NCBI GenBank assembly: GCA_037013685.1
Contig: CM072890.1
Location: 13,283,043-13,347,042 of the forward strand
DNA length: 64,000 nt
DNA from: Acridotheres tristis
Taxonomy: Eukaryota > Chordata > Aves > Passeriformes > Sturnidae
Direction: 5' to 3'
The position numbers were made by a program, and so were the translations under genes. Positions 10,191 to 26,261 of this stretch are shown here, one piece after another. Numbering within the stretch: the first letter of the stretch is position 1; each line of letters begins with the position of its first letter. The notes under the pieces were generated by a model that saw only the letters and a list, made by a program, of their open reading frames with translations, was not told where the DNA came from and did no database searches.

Positions 10191-13100
10191 ATTTTACTGC
10201 TAAACAAGTCTTCTGAGCAGCAAGCTTCAGGCAAGTGAGCTTCTTGGGAACAAATTTTAAAACAACATTAATATACCCTCATTGTTTCATGCCTGATATC
10301 TTCTGACAGGAAAAAATATTAATGACATTTATTTGATCAGTGTGTTTCTTGTGGTTGAAGGGAGGGAGTTCTGTAGTTCTGTAGCTGAGGGCAATGGTAG
10401 AACATTGCACCAACAGTTTTCAGCTGGAGTGGCCCATGTTGGTCTTCAAGTTTTCAGTTTTTATTGCAGTACAATCCCCACCTTCTTCAGTATGCATGAA
10501 CTGGTGGCATAAGGATCATGAAAGAAGAGGAAAAAGAAAAGGAAAACCTTTATTTGTCTCCAGATGGAAAGCTTTTCCCAGCTGTGCAAGGGGCACCTGC
10601 TCCATGAGACACTCAGTGGCCATATTGTGATCTGCAAAGCATCCAGAAAATACTGGTGCTTCAGTGTATCCAATAAAGGGAAAACCTTAACATCAATTTT
10701 GTCTAATCAGCATTTTTCAAAGACAGTAAAACATTCACAGAGATGGAAAGTTGGCTAGTTGGATGGGAACAAATACATGGAAAAAGTGAAAATATTCAAT
10801 GACTCTTCAGAAATATTTTGGCAGTTAAAAAGACTGCAACTAATAGGAAATGAAGTATTTTTGTTGGTAATTATAATTTAACATCTTCAATAAAAAACAA
10901 CCTTCACATGCCAAGGCAGTTCTAGTAATGTATGGAGTTGGTCACACTACTTTATTTTAAGGGAAAGAGTGGTAGTAATTAATTGCTTCCAAATTAGGCC
11001 CCAAATCCATTTTTTCAGTTTGCTTTCATATTCTTGCCTTGTTTCTTTTTCTGTTTTCTCTGTGGAATACATACGTTTTTGGTTTTCATGGCTGTCTTCT
11101 GTTTTTTAAAATAACTTTTTGTAAGAACTACTATATGCTTCCTGCCTCGCTATTTAAATACATTATTTGAAACAGGAGCTTGAACATTCTAAATTATTTT
11201 CAAGGTTTGATAGACTGGATGTCTGGCAGATAGGTTCCTTTAATACTGTTTAAAAATGGCTTTATTTATTTATTCCAGAGGTTTTGTAACTCTTTATTGT
11301 CTTTATTGGAAGATAATAAAGATAATTATTTACCTGCAGGTATTTTATATGAAGTACATACCTTATTCTTTGTCTCAGTGATTAGTCTCCAAGTAGTAAC
11401 TCCTAGAAAAGAGGAGGATGAACATTTTGCCTACGCTGAATGTAGATTATTGCTTGAGAATCCACATTTCACCTTCCTGACTTATGGTGTTGACTTTGTA
11501 ACATAGTACCTTAACGCTAGGTTTCTCAATTATTTTTGCTTCTTTTTTTTCTTTTAGAAAAAGTACACATTAAGTACATAATGGGTGAAAGAAAATATTT
11601 GATATTGTATGCATTTATAATTTGTTTTGTTTTTATTAAATAGAGAAAAAAATGACTAAATTTGGTTCAAGTGTCTAAATAATACAATTATAGACTTTTA
11701 ATGAGTGAAATCTGTTATTAACATAAGCTACATATATAAGCATACATAAAAATCCTGGTCAAGCTGGAAAAAAAGAACCAAAAGTAATTTAGTTTGGACC
11801 TTAGGAAGAAAAGTTGTACATATAACAAGAATAGAGATTTCTTTTTCCCCAGTCAAAAGGGGAAAATATTGAAGTATGAGGGTGTAAAAAGTCTCATTTG
11901 GTAACAGGAGCACTCCAAACTGTTTGCAAGGCTGGACGTCTATTTTTACAAAGAGTGCTATAAAATATACAAGTGGAAAAAGATCCTATCCAAGTGGATT
12001 AAAACCAAAATGTCTTTACGATGACATAACAGCAAACTCTAAATCATTAATGCTGTGCTCGTATTTGTTGTGTTTCTGTAAAAGAAAGAATTTTATAAGA
12101 GGCATATCAGAATATATAATGAAAATCTTGACCTACAACATATTTATGTCCCTTTTTAGTGTCTCAACATATTTTTGCTTCATCCTGTACTGCAAGATCA
12201 GTTCAGTAATTCTCCTTGGGCTTTACTCTGTCACCATCATTTTTGCAGGGATGTACTGTGGGGGTTTGCCACATGTCTCCATATGACTTTGCAGAAGGTT
12301 ACTGCCACATAAATATCAGTTTGGCAGCAATTAGGAAACAGACATTGCAAAATTTTAAGTCACAGGGTAACATACAAAGAGCAAACAACTTAGGAAACAA
12401 ACTCTGCTTGCTACCCTGACATGACAGTAAAAGACTACAACCTAGACCAGCATTCCCAGTGGAGTTACACATAACCAACAATGACAATATTTTCCTGGTT
12501 CTGTGAGCTGGAGTTCTGCACACATGCTAAGAGAGATAAAAGCAGCAACTTAGAGCAGGCCTGAGACAGATGTGCAGTGGACTGGGGCAGCTAAGAAATG
12601 TAGAGGAATTACTGTTAAAGTCAGTGAGATCTGCAAGTAAATAAATACCATGCAGTCTGCATATGGTTGTGGAATTAGATGCAATGGAAAAGTGATTTGG
12701 ATAGGAGCTATAAATCAATATATAAGTAGCATAAGGTGATGCCTGCCTTTTTGAAAAACCTAACTGACAAAGAAATATAAATGTTAGAAATGAAAAGTGG
12801 ACGTGGCTGCAAATTAGCTTCTAGGGTAAATGAGCACATGGTGAACTTCAGTTCATTCCTCATGTACATGGTCAGATTAATTCCTCTGCAAAAAAAAATG
12901 TAAGTGAGGTTTACCTCTTGTTCATTCACTCTTTTTTTCTAGGGTTACTCTTCTGAAATTAGAGAGTATGTGAGGTATTATTTAAAGTCACAAATCTAAT
13001 AGCATCTTAATTTATATGCAGATCATTATGAATTAGCTTGCATTTTGCTGTACCTCTGTTTGAATCCTGAGTAAAAAGTGCATTACTTTAATACAAATCT

Positions 13101-15026
13101 CAGATGGATTACATTAAATTAGAAACAAAATCATATTAATTAAAAAAGGACAAAGCCTGCTACTGAGAAAAATTGACTGCTCTTCATTAACCAAGCAGCT
13201 GTCCACACAGAAAGTGTAAACAAAATAATTCTTTATCACCGAAAATGGCATAACAAGGTCTTCGATAAATTCAGCTGAGAAACTAGAAGTCCACTGAATA
13301 ATTTTCATGGATTAAAACCCAACACTAAACTGATAATAATAGTCATTTTTGAGAAGAGATAACAAAGTAGACAGATAAAACCATCTTGCAGTTTGGAGTG
13401 TGTCCAAATTTTTAGTATAAATAATAGTATTTGCACTATATACCAAATATATAACACCAAACTATTAGTATTAATAACAATAAAGCTCTATTATAACATT
13501 AAAACTACTCTATGTTGGTAACTCCCGTCACAGGGAAAAATTTGCAGTGGAAAATGTATGGAAAATATGATGCAAGTACATAGCTTTTTTGGTCATCGTG
13601 CTTTCACAATATTCACATTATCCACTTCACTGGATAATGAACCAACCTTCTCTAATAACGTTTCTCCTCCCCCCCGTCCCAAAAAAGAAAGTTTAGACAT
13701 GAACAATGATTGCTATACAGACGGTTTCTAAGCTCTCACAAGGGGTGTACACAGTCTAAGGAAGGTTGTCATCTGAGAAAATATGATACTCTTGGCCTTG
13801 TCTTTTCTTATGAAAGAATGTTAATGGCATGTTGGAGACTGCCAGCAGTACCTTCCCAAGGTAAGGTAGTTTTCAAGGAGGAAAGACTCTACACAGACAT
13901 GAATGACTCTGTCCAAGCCACATCATTAAAAATGTAATGGTTATGGAGACCATATGTTTTTCTTGTTACAGAAATAGTCATTAAATTCTGCCTTTTCCAG
14001 TTATAAATTGATCTTGTAGGCAGGATGACAATTCAATGAACAAAATAAGCATTTTTAGTCTTTTTTTACACGTGTTCTTCTGAACATATGAACACATATG
14101 TTCATAACAGCTTTTAAAAGAAGCATGTAGCACAGTCAGGGTTTTTTTGCCAGTTTCACATATTATAGGATTGAAATATAGACCCACAAATTGAACAATT
14201 TTTTGCTAATGGCTTACCAGAAAAAAAATCTAGGTAATAAAAAACCAAATTTCCCAATGAACTGCAAGTAAAAATACATTTTAAAAGACAGAAAAATTAC
14301 AGAATTTGAACCCACAGGCTTACTTCAGGAATAATGTCTGGGAAATGCACTTCACTCACAACACTTCACTGTTAGCTGAAAACTTCTTTAATCATCACAA
14401 AATTGATATTCAAGAAGCATGCACAAGAAACTGGTAAAGTAACATGAAGACCATCTAAATAAACAGCCACACCTACAGTAACAGATACATCCAAGAGAAT
14501 TTCTCCACAAAATACACATTTCCTAGACAAGATTATAACCAGAGCTCTGTAGCGCACAAGGCTGTTTCTAGTGACTAAGCCAAGTATTTTTTGCTGATGA
14601 GGTTTACGTGTTGCCAAACTGCATCTAAGTACATGACAACCTATAGGAGCAACAATTCAGCTTCAGACAATTCATACACCCCAGCTTGGCACACAGAGGG
14701 TTTTTTAAAGGCTCACCAAGTTTTTGAAAGCTTCACTTGACTTCTCTGTGAGGATGGTCCTGGGTAAGTCAGCCTGTGGAACTGGAAATTGCAGTTTTGA
14801 AATCCAGTTTGCACACTCCCCTCTGAATTCTCAGCCATTAACTTGGCATAAGGAAAGTACACTTTTCTATCTCAAGCTCTTGTTAATGGTTTTGTGCATG
14901 CTCTGAGCTTCTTCTGTTTTGTGTATCAGTGGATGTGAGATTGTCCACATCAGACCACTGCCTTCAAAAGTGAGCTACCTGGAGAAAAGTGCAGGTGAGT
15001 CCCTTAGAGCCTTGTTTGACTCTAAT
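10191..15026. other. Intergenic stretch without recognisable features
   Basis: AT-rich DNA upstream of the BBOX1 promoters and downstream of FIBIN. Frames are at most about 120 residues, of low complexity or with no family resemblance. I saw no LTR termini, CR1 tail or CpG island here. Confidence 0.5.
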
Positions 15027-15215
15027 CATAGAATTCTTTGAGTAGGAAGGGATCTTAAAGATCATCTCATTCTAATCTACCTGCCATGGGTAGAGATACT
15101 CTCCACTAGACCAGGTTGCTCAGAGCTCCATCTAGCCTGGCCTTGAAAACTTTCAAGGATGGAGCATCCACACCTTCTCTGGGCAACCTGTTCCTCTTGA
15201 TGAAAAAACTCAAGT
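15027..15215 (-). mobile_element. CR1 LINE 3' fragment, antisense
   Basis: It reads as the reverse complement of a CR1 3' end, with aatcatagaattctttgagt at the left and the phrases ccactagaccaggttgctca and tctctgggcaacctgttcc further in. It is 5'-truncated. Confidence 0.88.
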
Positions 15216-18200
15216 AAGCTCTCTATGACTGTTCCAGCTGCAGCATGTTTATTTTTCAGAAAATAGTCTTTTGCTCTTCAGTGACATCAACTCTTTAATA
15301 AATTCAGAAATAATACATATATTGAAAACCATCAGAAAACAACAAAAAAACCATTGTCCACTCAATTTTAGCTCAAACTTCTGCATTCTGAAAAAGAAAA
15401 AATAATCTAGTACCAATGCAATATTTTAACATAACAGAAGGACATGATGGGGATGATTGTTGCTACAATCATCCTTTTAAAGCTCTCTGCTTAAAAATGA
15501 TTACCAAGTTTTCAATGATAAAAGAGCTTTTACTATTTAAAATAGGGGGATCCATACCTTCCAAACAAGTAAGTTTTATCAGATAAAAAGAAAAAGTAGG
15601 ACATTTATAAGATTGCAAAGAGTATTGCAATATAGTTTTCACAGTTTTTAAAGAAAAAATTGAATTTAAAACTTTAAACGGCTGAACATCACTAAGCACT
15701 CATTTCTTGCAGGCAGCTCTATAAAAACCATTTAATTATCAGATCTGACTTAAAAATTACAAATTTAATGTATACATTTGCTTAGGTCAGCCAAAATTAT
15801 GTAAGTCAAACTCTAGTAGATTTAAATGTCCTAAAAGATGTTTGCATTGGCTTCATCAAATCCACATGATTGACCATTTTTATTAAAGGTGTGCACTTAC
15901 ACATAAACCAGACTCAGATATCTTCATTTTCTCCTTAAAAGGACCATTTAAAGCCTTCCAAAATCAAAGCTACTGAAACGAAATCAGAATTCTGTCACAT
16001 TTCAAATATAAACATGTTTATATTTTACTGAAGCATAAAAGCGTGTCAAGAATTCATATTTATCATATGAAACATTAGTGTGGATTGTAAAGTATCACAG
16101 TCTTGTTTCACTAGATGACAATTTACAGGGCATTGAGTGAAATGAGTTATACTGTAAATACCCACACATCTCTTGCTTTGAAAAGTAAGCATTCTGTAAA
16201 CATTTACTCTTTTGGTATGCTGCATACACTGGAATAGTTTCAACTTGACCCAACATTTGCTACTGCAAATAGAACAGTCAAGCTGCTTAAAGCATGTTCA
16301 GGAAGCTGTGTTTTACAGTACTACTATTTTTCTATTAGGATTTGAATACTACTGTCATAAAGCTAAAAAAATAGCATGGTCATGCCATTTTTGTTTATTT
16401 ACTGATATTTACAATTCATATTAGAGCAAATGACTCAAAGTGGGTAAACAGAAACTGAAACTTCTTTAAGAAGCTTCTGGGCACAAATGGAACTGCATGA
16501 CATCCTCGGGGAGACTGGTCTCAGGTACTTCTGGAGCTTGGTCCAGACCAGAATTGCTATTATGTTTTGCTAAGGCAGTGAGCACACGAGACACAGTGAC
16601 TCGGCTCACTCTTGTGTTGTGCCATCCATCCCTAGGTGACAAGGAAAGTATCTCAAATAAATTAATTTTTAATTTACTTTCTTAATTTTTAATATACCTT
16701 CTAACTTGAGTACAGAAAATAACACTGAGTGGTTCCACCAGAGTAAACCAATAAAATGTCTCTTTTTTTTAGCAAATCTTTAAAGATGCTGAGGACTTAA
16801 AAATGCAAAGTGACATCTCAAGTATCTTGCTAGTTGACTACACTTCACTGCCTTCAGCAAAATGAGCTATCTGGTTCTGTAAGCGCCTACCCTCATGAGA
16901 CTTTCCTGGTGCCTTCAGCACGCTAGTCCAAGCTGACTTATGTTGACCCACTGCACTTTTGAGTAACTTACCCACTGAATGGTTTGCAGACTGAAGTATA
17001 ACTAAATGGGAGCAGGGTTTACAAGAACAGACCTCAAAAGTTCATCAGCTTCTCTTCCAGTGCCACGAGTGCTTAAAAACTCAAAAAAGTCTGCCCTAAA
17101 AGCCCTTTTGTGTTGTTGTTTTTAATGAAACTTGCTTACCTAATGAGTCTGTAAATTTATTTGTTTTTACTAAAAAGCAAATTTTTTCACTTGGCAGGGG
17201 CTACAAACTTTCAAATTTTTGCTGAAAAGACACATTTCAACTGAATGTTTTAAAATCAAGAGCATCTTGGAAACTAATAACAAAAATGTACTTTAACACT
17301 GTTTTCAAATATTTATTACAACACCCTTTTCATTCAAACAGGTGTGCCTGTGGTATCTGTAACCTAATAACCACATTACCCCAAACTGTCAGTTAAATAG
17401 CAAGGAGTATAAAAACCCAAATAATCTCCACTCTCCTTCCCACCAGCCACTTTTGCTATTGTCTAGGACCACAAAGTTTTATTAATAACTCATCCAGCAA
17501 AATAATAACTTAGCTAGTAAAAGTCACCAACAAGAAAAGTGAATGTGCTTGCATAGACAAAACCTTTTCGTCTGCTTTAGAAACAGGCTCCTGGCTCTCA
17601 AATCTGGGATCCAAAACTCTAATCACCACTAGGGCTCATTCTTTTTGCTATAAAAATCTCCACCAACATTCTCAGGATCTGACATAAACCTTTTTGGCTG
17701 CTTCTTAGGGTTATGATAGCTTAGAGTCACAGATAAGCAAGCCTGGAAGTACAAATCCTGCCAGAATAGTTCCCATCTTTCCAAACACAAATAAGAATCA
17801 CAGCTTTATGTAGTGGAACAATGTTTAACGAGCATATAATACATATAATTGGAAAGGAAGTTAATAGAGGGCCAGAGGTTTCATCCTGAAAGACTAACAA
17901 CAAAAGCAATTTAAGTATTTGCTACATAGGAATCTGGAAGGAGCTAGCCAGCACCTCACGTCAACTATACTTACGGTAGGTGAGCCACAGCAGAACAGGT
18001 GATACAAAAACAAACAGCAGGGAATCAGAGATGAGAAAGCTTACTTCATTTTGCAACCAAAGATGAATGATACAACAGAGGGTAGATTTTTGAGTATGGG
18101 ATATTAACTTAAACATACCTCGAACCTCCTGGTTTATAGAATTGTGCTATTTGTTTAGAAGGTAAAATAAATAAGGTTTTACCATGAAGAATAGTGAATT

Positions 18201-18234
18201 TTGTTTGAGTTACTATCCCTGTAAGTGTTCAAAA
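15216..18234. other. Intergenic stretch, includes the presumed FIBIN 3' UTR side
   Basis: No protein family is recognisable. Minus-strand AATAAA signals near 17311 and at 17478-17483 could end FIBIN transcripts, giving a 3' UTR of about 1 kb, but nothing in the sequence chooses between them. Confidence 0.4.
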
Positions 18235-18239
18235 CTGTG

Positions 18240-18325
18240 GCACTTCTCAACATGGTTTAGTGGGCGTGGTGGTATTCAGTCAAAGGTAGGACTTGATCTC
18301 GGAGGTCTTTTCCCAAATTAATCTA
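18240..18325 (+). mobile_element. CR1 3'-UTR fragment next to FIBIN
   Basis: The phrases acatggtttagtgggcgtgg, tggtattcagtcaaagg and ggaggtcttttccc match the last part of the CR1 3' UTR in plus orientation. It lies about 130 bp past the FIBIN stop codon, so it would be antisense inside the FIBIN 3' UTR. Confidence 0.75.
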
Positions 18326-18457
18326 GGGTTTGTCCAAGGACGTGCTCCTTCCAGGCAGACGTAAGAGCTGTGCCTTCCGGGACACCAGCAGTAGGACTGG
18401 GGGTCTCTTTTGAAGCCGGTGGGGGATCCGGGTTCAGCTGGGGCGGGGGCTCCGGTC

Positions 18458-19420
<963 letters not shown>

Positions 19421-22400
19421 CGTTGACCTTTCTCCTCTTAATAAAGAAAACCCCCTAAACCTGACGTTACCCAGCTCTGCTCTTCTTCCCGTTAGAAATG
19501 ACTGCTTTGCTAACAGCCTGATCTATACCGCAGGTCAAAGGCAGGGCTTGGGACAGAGGGACGTCTCAAAATTGCTCAGGCCACACAGCTTGTCATTGAT
19601 AAATAACTGAGATGGGAAAAAGATGCAGGATCGAGTATAGCGTGTAAACAATAAACCTTGATAGCGTAAGATGGGAAAATGAAACACAAAATTTGTTCTA
19701 AACAAAATGTCTGATGAGTTCAAGGAAAACCTCATTACAGTACATCCTACAGGGCTGGCTTCCTAAGAAGTGTTTCTTTTTCATGAAACAATATTTTGGG
19801 TGAATCTAGTAGCAGAATTGTGCATGTAACTTTTCGAAATATGTCTTTACCATTTTTGAGTTGTTAAGGTGAGATTACAAAAAGAAAGGGTCTGTAAAGT
19901 TACCAACTCCTTTCACATAATTTTTCCTCTTTCACAGAAAAATCACCACCTAGCAAAGATTATACCAAATCCTGCAGTCATCCAGAGTTAAAACTCCTGC
20001 TGCTGTTTGTGGGAGATTTGCATGCAACAATATTTATATTGCCTCTATAAAGTAAGTACTTTAACTATCATCTTGACACTTTCTGCATGTTGTAAATAAC
20101 TATGGTTCTTACAGTTGATTTAGTTGGGCAAATAAGCCAGACACTTGAGATGTATCTCTGCTTTTTTCACTATTATTCTGGGCATTGTAGATTAAAGGCT
20201 TATGGGACTCAGGGGCTTTTTGAGTCTACCATGACTTATGCTATCATCATTTTAGACACCTAGAATTCAAACACAGTCTTGAGTTCCTTCCCTCACATCA
20301 GCTTCATTCTGTAATCACAAGCTATTCTGTCTCTGGGCACATGTGAAGCAAATAGCTGCTGTAAAAACTAGCTGCTTATCTCGATTTCAAGTGCACTGAG
20401 CTCCACAAGCTGCTCCCTTCTTTGCTGACTGTTTCTTGAGAGGATTCAGGGAGCCAGTTATTTCCTTGTGTCTGGTAGGTTCCTGGGAGCTCAGTGATGG
20501 ACTTAACTACATAGCCAGGCCCTTTAATGTAAGACACATAGCTACTGAGTGCAAACTGTCACTTCCGTGTGGCCTTTAATACTTGATTATAACCTGCGTT
20601 ATCAGAGTGCCTAGGTATTGACTTCAGAGCCTACTGAAGTACTTTACGTAAGTGCAGATGGTCATAAGACTAACACCAAGAGACAAAAGCAAAAAATAAA
20701 CCAACCCGTCAGACAACCAACAAAAACTAGTCAGAGACAGCAAGAGTAATAATTTTGAAGCCTGCACTTACTGAATTGATTTAAAGTAGTCTCTGCAAGT
20801 TCTGGAGTCACAAACACAGACACCTCAAGATGAGAAATATTTGCAATGTCTAGGCAGCTTCTCTGTCCAGGCAACTTTCTGTTGAGAAGCCAGGCCAGAC
20901 AAGCTATTGTAACAGAGGCACTCCACTAATTTGGAAAGATAATAAATTTGTAATTAAGTTCACAAAACACTCATATAAATATGTTGGATTAGGCTAAGGT
21001 ACTGTGCTTCAGCTTTCTGTAAAATGTTTAAAGCTTTTTCAACTGGGACTGTTTGGTATTTCTCCTTGCTCTAAGTTAGCCAACAGGGGCTTCTTGAAAC
21101 AACTATATTCGCAGGATGTTCTTGTTTCACCTAATATTTTGTTTGGATTCCTGTTCTTTGCTGATGACAGTACATTGTCTCCATCCATTTCCACACAAGG
21201 TGGTATTACTGACAGTCAGCTGATTTGGTTGGTACTTGGATTGTAGTGGACTCCACTTTTGATGTCTCCTCAAGTACTGCACTGTAAATCACTCAGCTAT
21301 AGCTTTGTGAGCACGGTTATGACTTCACCAATGCCACAGAGGGTAAAAAAACCCCTAGCTTAGTAAATATTTTGTCTCTTTGTACTAAGAGGTATATACT
21401 GTTCTCTGCTGCAGCTGCTGTCTGCCACTGCTGCTTTCAATTGGGCACACGTTATCCAAGTTTAATTTAAATTTTATATGCAAATAATCTTATCCCAATG
21501 GAAAGCTGACTTGGAATGTCTACTTTTGAAGGAAGTCTGCAATTCGGGATCTGCAGCCTTAGTGACTCAGTGGGCATAGGTTTGGTAAAAACTGGAATTT
21601 GATGAAAGATACAGCCTGATACAAGGCAATACCTATTATGGGTCAGGATTACAAAGCAACAGAATTCTAAGTTTTAAATGAAAAGCATCAAACAGTGGAA
21701 AAGATGAAGGGTCACACTGACAGAACAAGACTGTGAATGAGTAGCCGTTATTCATTCCAAAATCACATCTAAAAGACAAAAGTCTTAAGACTGCAATTAG
21801 ATAATCTAATATGAATACACTTAAACTGTCCAGGAAACCATGTGCATACAAATGAAAATCAGGTTATTTTTTTTCTGAAAGACATGCACTGAAAGTAACA
21901 ATTACCTTTATCTATCAAGACTTGCGTTGAAGGGTCTGAAATTTTTATCACAGTTAACAGCAACAAGAACACCACAGCAAAGGCTGAAGTAACAACATAA
22001 AAATCAGTCAGTGTAGAACTTCGTAAAGTAATTTCTGGCAATAGCTGCAAGTTCAGAGGGCAATAAAACTGAAGGAAAACAGAAGGGAATTTTTTAGGAA
22101 TACCAGAAACCTGGGGTGCAGAGAGCCAGGAAAGAGAACAAGTCATTTTTCTACTGAATGTTGCATTTTCTGCTGGGAGTCCATAGGGATAGTTGTATGA
22201 CATCAGATATCTGGGGAGCTTTTGGGATGCATCCAAGAAACAGATCTTCCTTGTGGCATGCTCCCATGAAGGCCCTCATTTAAATCCTAGCATTGTCAAA
22301 AGACTGGTTGATTTCAGTATTTTATCCTCCATGCCTGCTCAAGCATTTAAAAATTCCTTCTGTATAAATGAGGAAAAAGTACAGGAAAAAAAAAGCTACT

Positions 22401-25400
22401 GTTTTTCTACTGAACAACATTACTTTGAAGTAATATAAAGAACTGTAGAATTTACTCTGCATAACCTGCTAATGCAGCACCAAAATCAGCCTTCAGCCCA
22501 GAAATTGCCTATAAACTGATGGCAAATGCACAGCTCAGCACTGGATTTCAGGTGACAGTTGTATACATCTTCTTCTGCAAACTATGCTTCATCTTTGCTT
22601 TTTGGCTCACATGTAGTTCTATTTCTGTTGTGGATCATGGTAAGCTTTGTAACATCAGAATGTTTCAAATGTAAATGGCCATTTATTTGGAGAACAGAAA
22701 TATGTTATATGGTCCTAAAGGCCCCACAGGCTTTAGAGTATAAATGTTTTCTGACTACTGGCTTCTGTTTTCCTGCTATGAACTGTGCTATGGCTTTATA
22801 TAAAAATTTGTGTAAACAAAGTCTTGTTTGAAAAAGAGACTAAAAACTATGTGTATGGAATTTCTAATTGGAGGGTGCAGTGCTAAATGCTCAAATGGCA
22901 TCAAGTGAGGGGGGGTGTGAAATAGTCCATGAAAGAGTAATGCCAGGGGTTTTTGTAGGAAAATTGCCATAAGAACATACCAGAAATTCTGTAGAGTGGA
23001 AGAAAAAAGGTTTGGGAAATTAAGCTTTTGTAATGGGTTTAGTATTCATTCAGTGTAACTTTGCAATACAGCAGAAATTCAGGATCAGTATGCTGAAGGA
23101 GAAACCATACTGACTATTCGAGGAAGAGAAGCATGTCTGGTCCTGTCATGCATGTCAGAAGCACTGAAATTTTGAATTTCTCAGAAAGGCGTATTTAATT
23201 CAGGAGTGGAACAGCTGACCAACAGATATCTCAAAAGCAAATTTGTAGAGAAAACAACTTTATCATTAGCTTATTTAAGCTAACTGATTCTGATAACCCT
23301 TTTCTCCTTCACAAACTTCAGGCTGAAACCACATCTGTGTCTGGGCACAGAATCCTCTGAGCCCATTAGCACTAGCCTGTCTTAGATAAGCAGTACAGAA
23401 AACCAAATTCAAAAAACACAAGAGTTAGAGAAAGATTGGGTATAAGGCTGAATGTGAATACAACTAATGGAAAAGGTCTGTCAGGCTGTTTGTCTCAGAA
23501 GAGTTTGTGATTTGAGTCTCCTTCAGCTTTAGCCAACACCAAAATGATCTTGGCCTTGGCAAAAAAATATGGAAAAAGATTTTACCACAGCCCATCTCTG
23601 TAGTGGGTGCTGATTTACTTTATGGAAATGTAATTTTCTTAAAGTAGAAAACAGGCTATGCTCAGTTTACTTTTATAAAGGAAAGTGATGCATCTGGATG
23701 CTTCTTAAGAAGGGAAAAGGTTAAAAGAGAGTTGAAGCAGGAGAAATATATGCTAGTAATTCAGTAGTGCAGTTTCTGTCTGTTGATGAAAAACCTTGAA
23801 CCCTAAAAGAAATATTGCTAGCATCTCTTCAGCAAGATTCCTGAAGTGGAAATAATAACACTTTCTCAGTGGAAATGAAAACACTTAAAAAACTTCATTG
23901 CTGGCCAGCACATGAAGTTTTCCAATTACTGAAAAGATGGTTAGTTACAGAGACAGCATATCATGCTTTTAACATGTTGATTTGATTTTCAGTCCTTTCA
24001 GTGTTATTTTTAATGTTCTCTGTAAGCATGAAAAGGCTGCATGTGGAAACACATACTTTGCAGTTGTTACAGAAACACAGTTCACTAATTATTCATAAAA
24101 AATGCTTTCTCCTTCCATCTAACCTCTTAGGAGTAAAATAAGGCTTTTCTTTTTCCTTCTCTCCCTGTCTCACAAATAGAGAAAGCTTACAATCTGACAT
24201 GTCCTTCTCAGGCAGGGGTAGAATATAATTTAAATAAAAGCCTTGGAAGAAATCTAGAAGAGTCTGGTGAGGAAATGCTGATGTCATCTCCAATGGGATT
24301 AATCCATTTTTACAGTTTCTCAGGACCTGTGATCTAATGTATTCATTTGAGGCAGGGTCTTGAGAATATACATTTTCTGAAAGCTGGATTTCACCAGGTC
24401 TGTTCTTTAGGTCAATTGCCCAACAATTTAAACACACTAAAGAATTTCCAATTTTACCACCTTTATAAGGATGGTATTTTCTGATTTATACATGCAAACT
24501 TATATATTAAGATCAGGCATGAATTTCTGAATAAAAGCTAGATCCTGACACATTTCTATTGTGTGCATAGTCATCAAATTTCCTCTTCTCACTAATCTTT
24601 TAAAGTATTTGCTCGTGAATTTGAAGGGGGGCCTACCTATTTAGGCTAACCAACTGCATGTAGTTTTATTAAATGTGTCTCCACAGAGGATTAGCCTTCC
24701 TGCCTGAGGTAAAACTGAAATACATGTAACAGTATCCTCTGTGTAGATAAAAGTAAGATGAGGTGGAAAATATAAAAAAAAATCGGATTTACCTAGTTTA
24801 ATCTCCTCTCAGCCATACATTTCCACTTGTAGCATAAAAAGAATAAATCTCCTCATGCTTCTATAGTAAAATTCACTTGTATTTACAGATCTATTTTTTA
24901 GGAGTTGAAAAATATCCTTTTTGTATCTTAACACATTCACTCAGATTTTATTTAGTTGTTTTTAACAGTGTAATAAATGTAAAACTAGTCAGACATTGTG
25001 TGTGAGCAGCATAAACCCAGACATATGGTTTCAATTCAAATATACCAAAATCTCTGTGTTAAAAAAAACCAAAACCGTCAACCAAAAAAAAAATCCCACA
25101 AAAAAAAACCAACCCAAAAAAACCAAACAAAAAAACAACGTTCCCTTTAATAAACATTTTTATAAAATTCTACTTGAAAAAGCAGGTGAAGAAATTACTT
25201 ACAGTCAGCTGTATATTTATTTTTGTGCAGCCATGGTTGACTATTCCACAAGTTTTTAATGACTCAGTCCACACAGAGCACTCATTCAGCAGCCTGAACA
25301 GTGCATTATTCTTCCATGCTTGAGGCTGGTGCAGAATGTCAATATGGAATTTATACCTCCTACTACAATTTATGACTTTTATTTGGAATGGCATGGCTTA

Positions 25401-26261
25401 AGAATTGGCATTCAAGGTTATTTCCTTGTGGCTCTGCAGATCCTTCTGCAGAGGATGCAATGGATGCTGGTGAAATTTGCCTCTGCAGCTTGACCCGGAG
25501 CCCCAGCAGGATTGTTTGCCCTGACTTGGAAGTACAGTGTATGGGGTTCTTTTCAAAGCTGCAGGAACATGACTTGCCTGCTTCCATATTTATGGTCAAG
25601 AAGCAAAGACCTCTGATTGGCTTTAAAGTTTGGGGGCTAGTTTAGGCTTAGGACTTAGTTTAGATTTAGAAAATATTACAGCTCTTCCAGCTTGGTTGCC
25701 TTGGATGAGAAAACCCCATTTGGTGCCACTCACAGCCTCTGAACATCGTGTTTGGTCTAACACACCAGTTTGTTTGGGTTCTTTAGTCCCACTGTAGTTT
25801 TTGGTCCCAGAGATTGTGCCTGCTGGACAATCTGTGCAAGCTTTCCCTAGGCAGTGTCTTTTCTGGGTGCTGGAAAGTCTGAGGCAGCAGTGCTGTAGTA
25901 CCTTGTCAAATTTGTAAGGGTTTTCCTCAAGATTAGATAGGTGATGCCTGAGTGTCAATATGCAAAAGGATGCCCAAACCCACAGAAGCAAACAGAAAAG
26001 CAGATTCTCTCTAGTAATAGAATAAATGCTTGTTTCACATCAAGCAAGTTCGGAGGCATTTAAACAATTCCCTATTTCAGACCCCTAAGCAGGTTCAGCA
26101 AAACCAAAGCAATGCTGTAACAAATGTTTGAAATTAAAGAGGGTATATTCAAAAAGAAGAAGTATCTGGAAGGCAGGACAGGACAACCCATCCTCTCCAC
26201 AAGAGTAGCCCGGAGTAAACCTCGGTGGGTTAAGTGGCTGCAACATGTGCTGTCTATAACA
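19421..26261. other. Intergenic stretch upstream of FIBIN
   Basis: Nearly 7 kb with no gene that I can support. Frames reach about 125 residues (for example on the minus strand near 21859-22236 and 25623-25991) but are of mixed composition and match no family I know. No LTR or CR1 was seen. By synteny, FIBIN enhancers could lie here, but no motif shows that. Confidence 0.45.
25061..25138. repeat. A-rich (CAAAA)n-like low-complexity tract
   Basis: Runs of A broken by CC and C over about 78 bp are seen directly. It may be the worn tail of a retroposed sequence, but no body is recognisable beside it. Confidence 0.75.
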
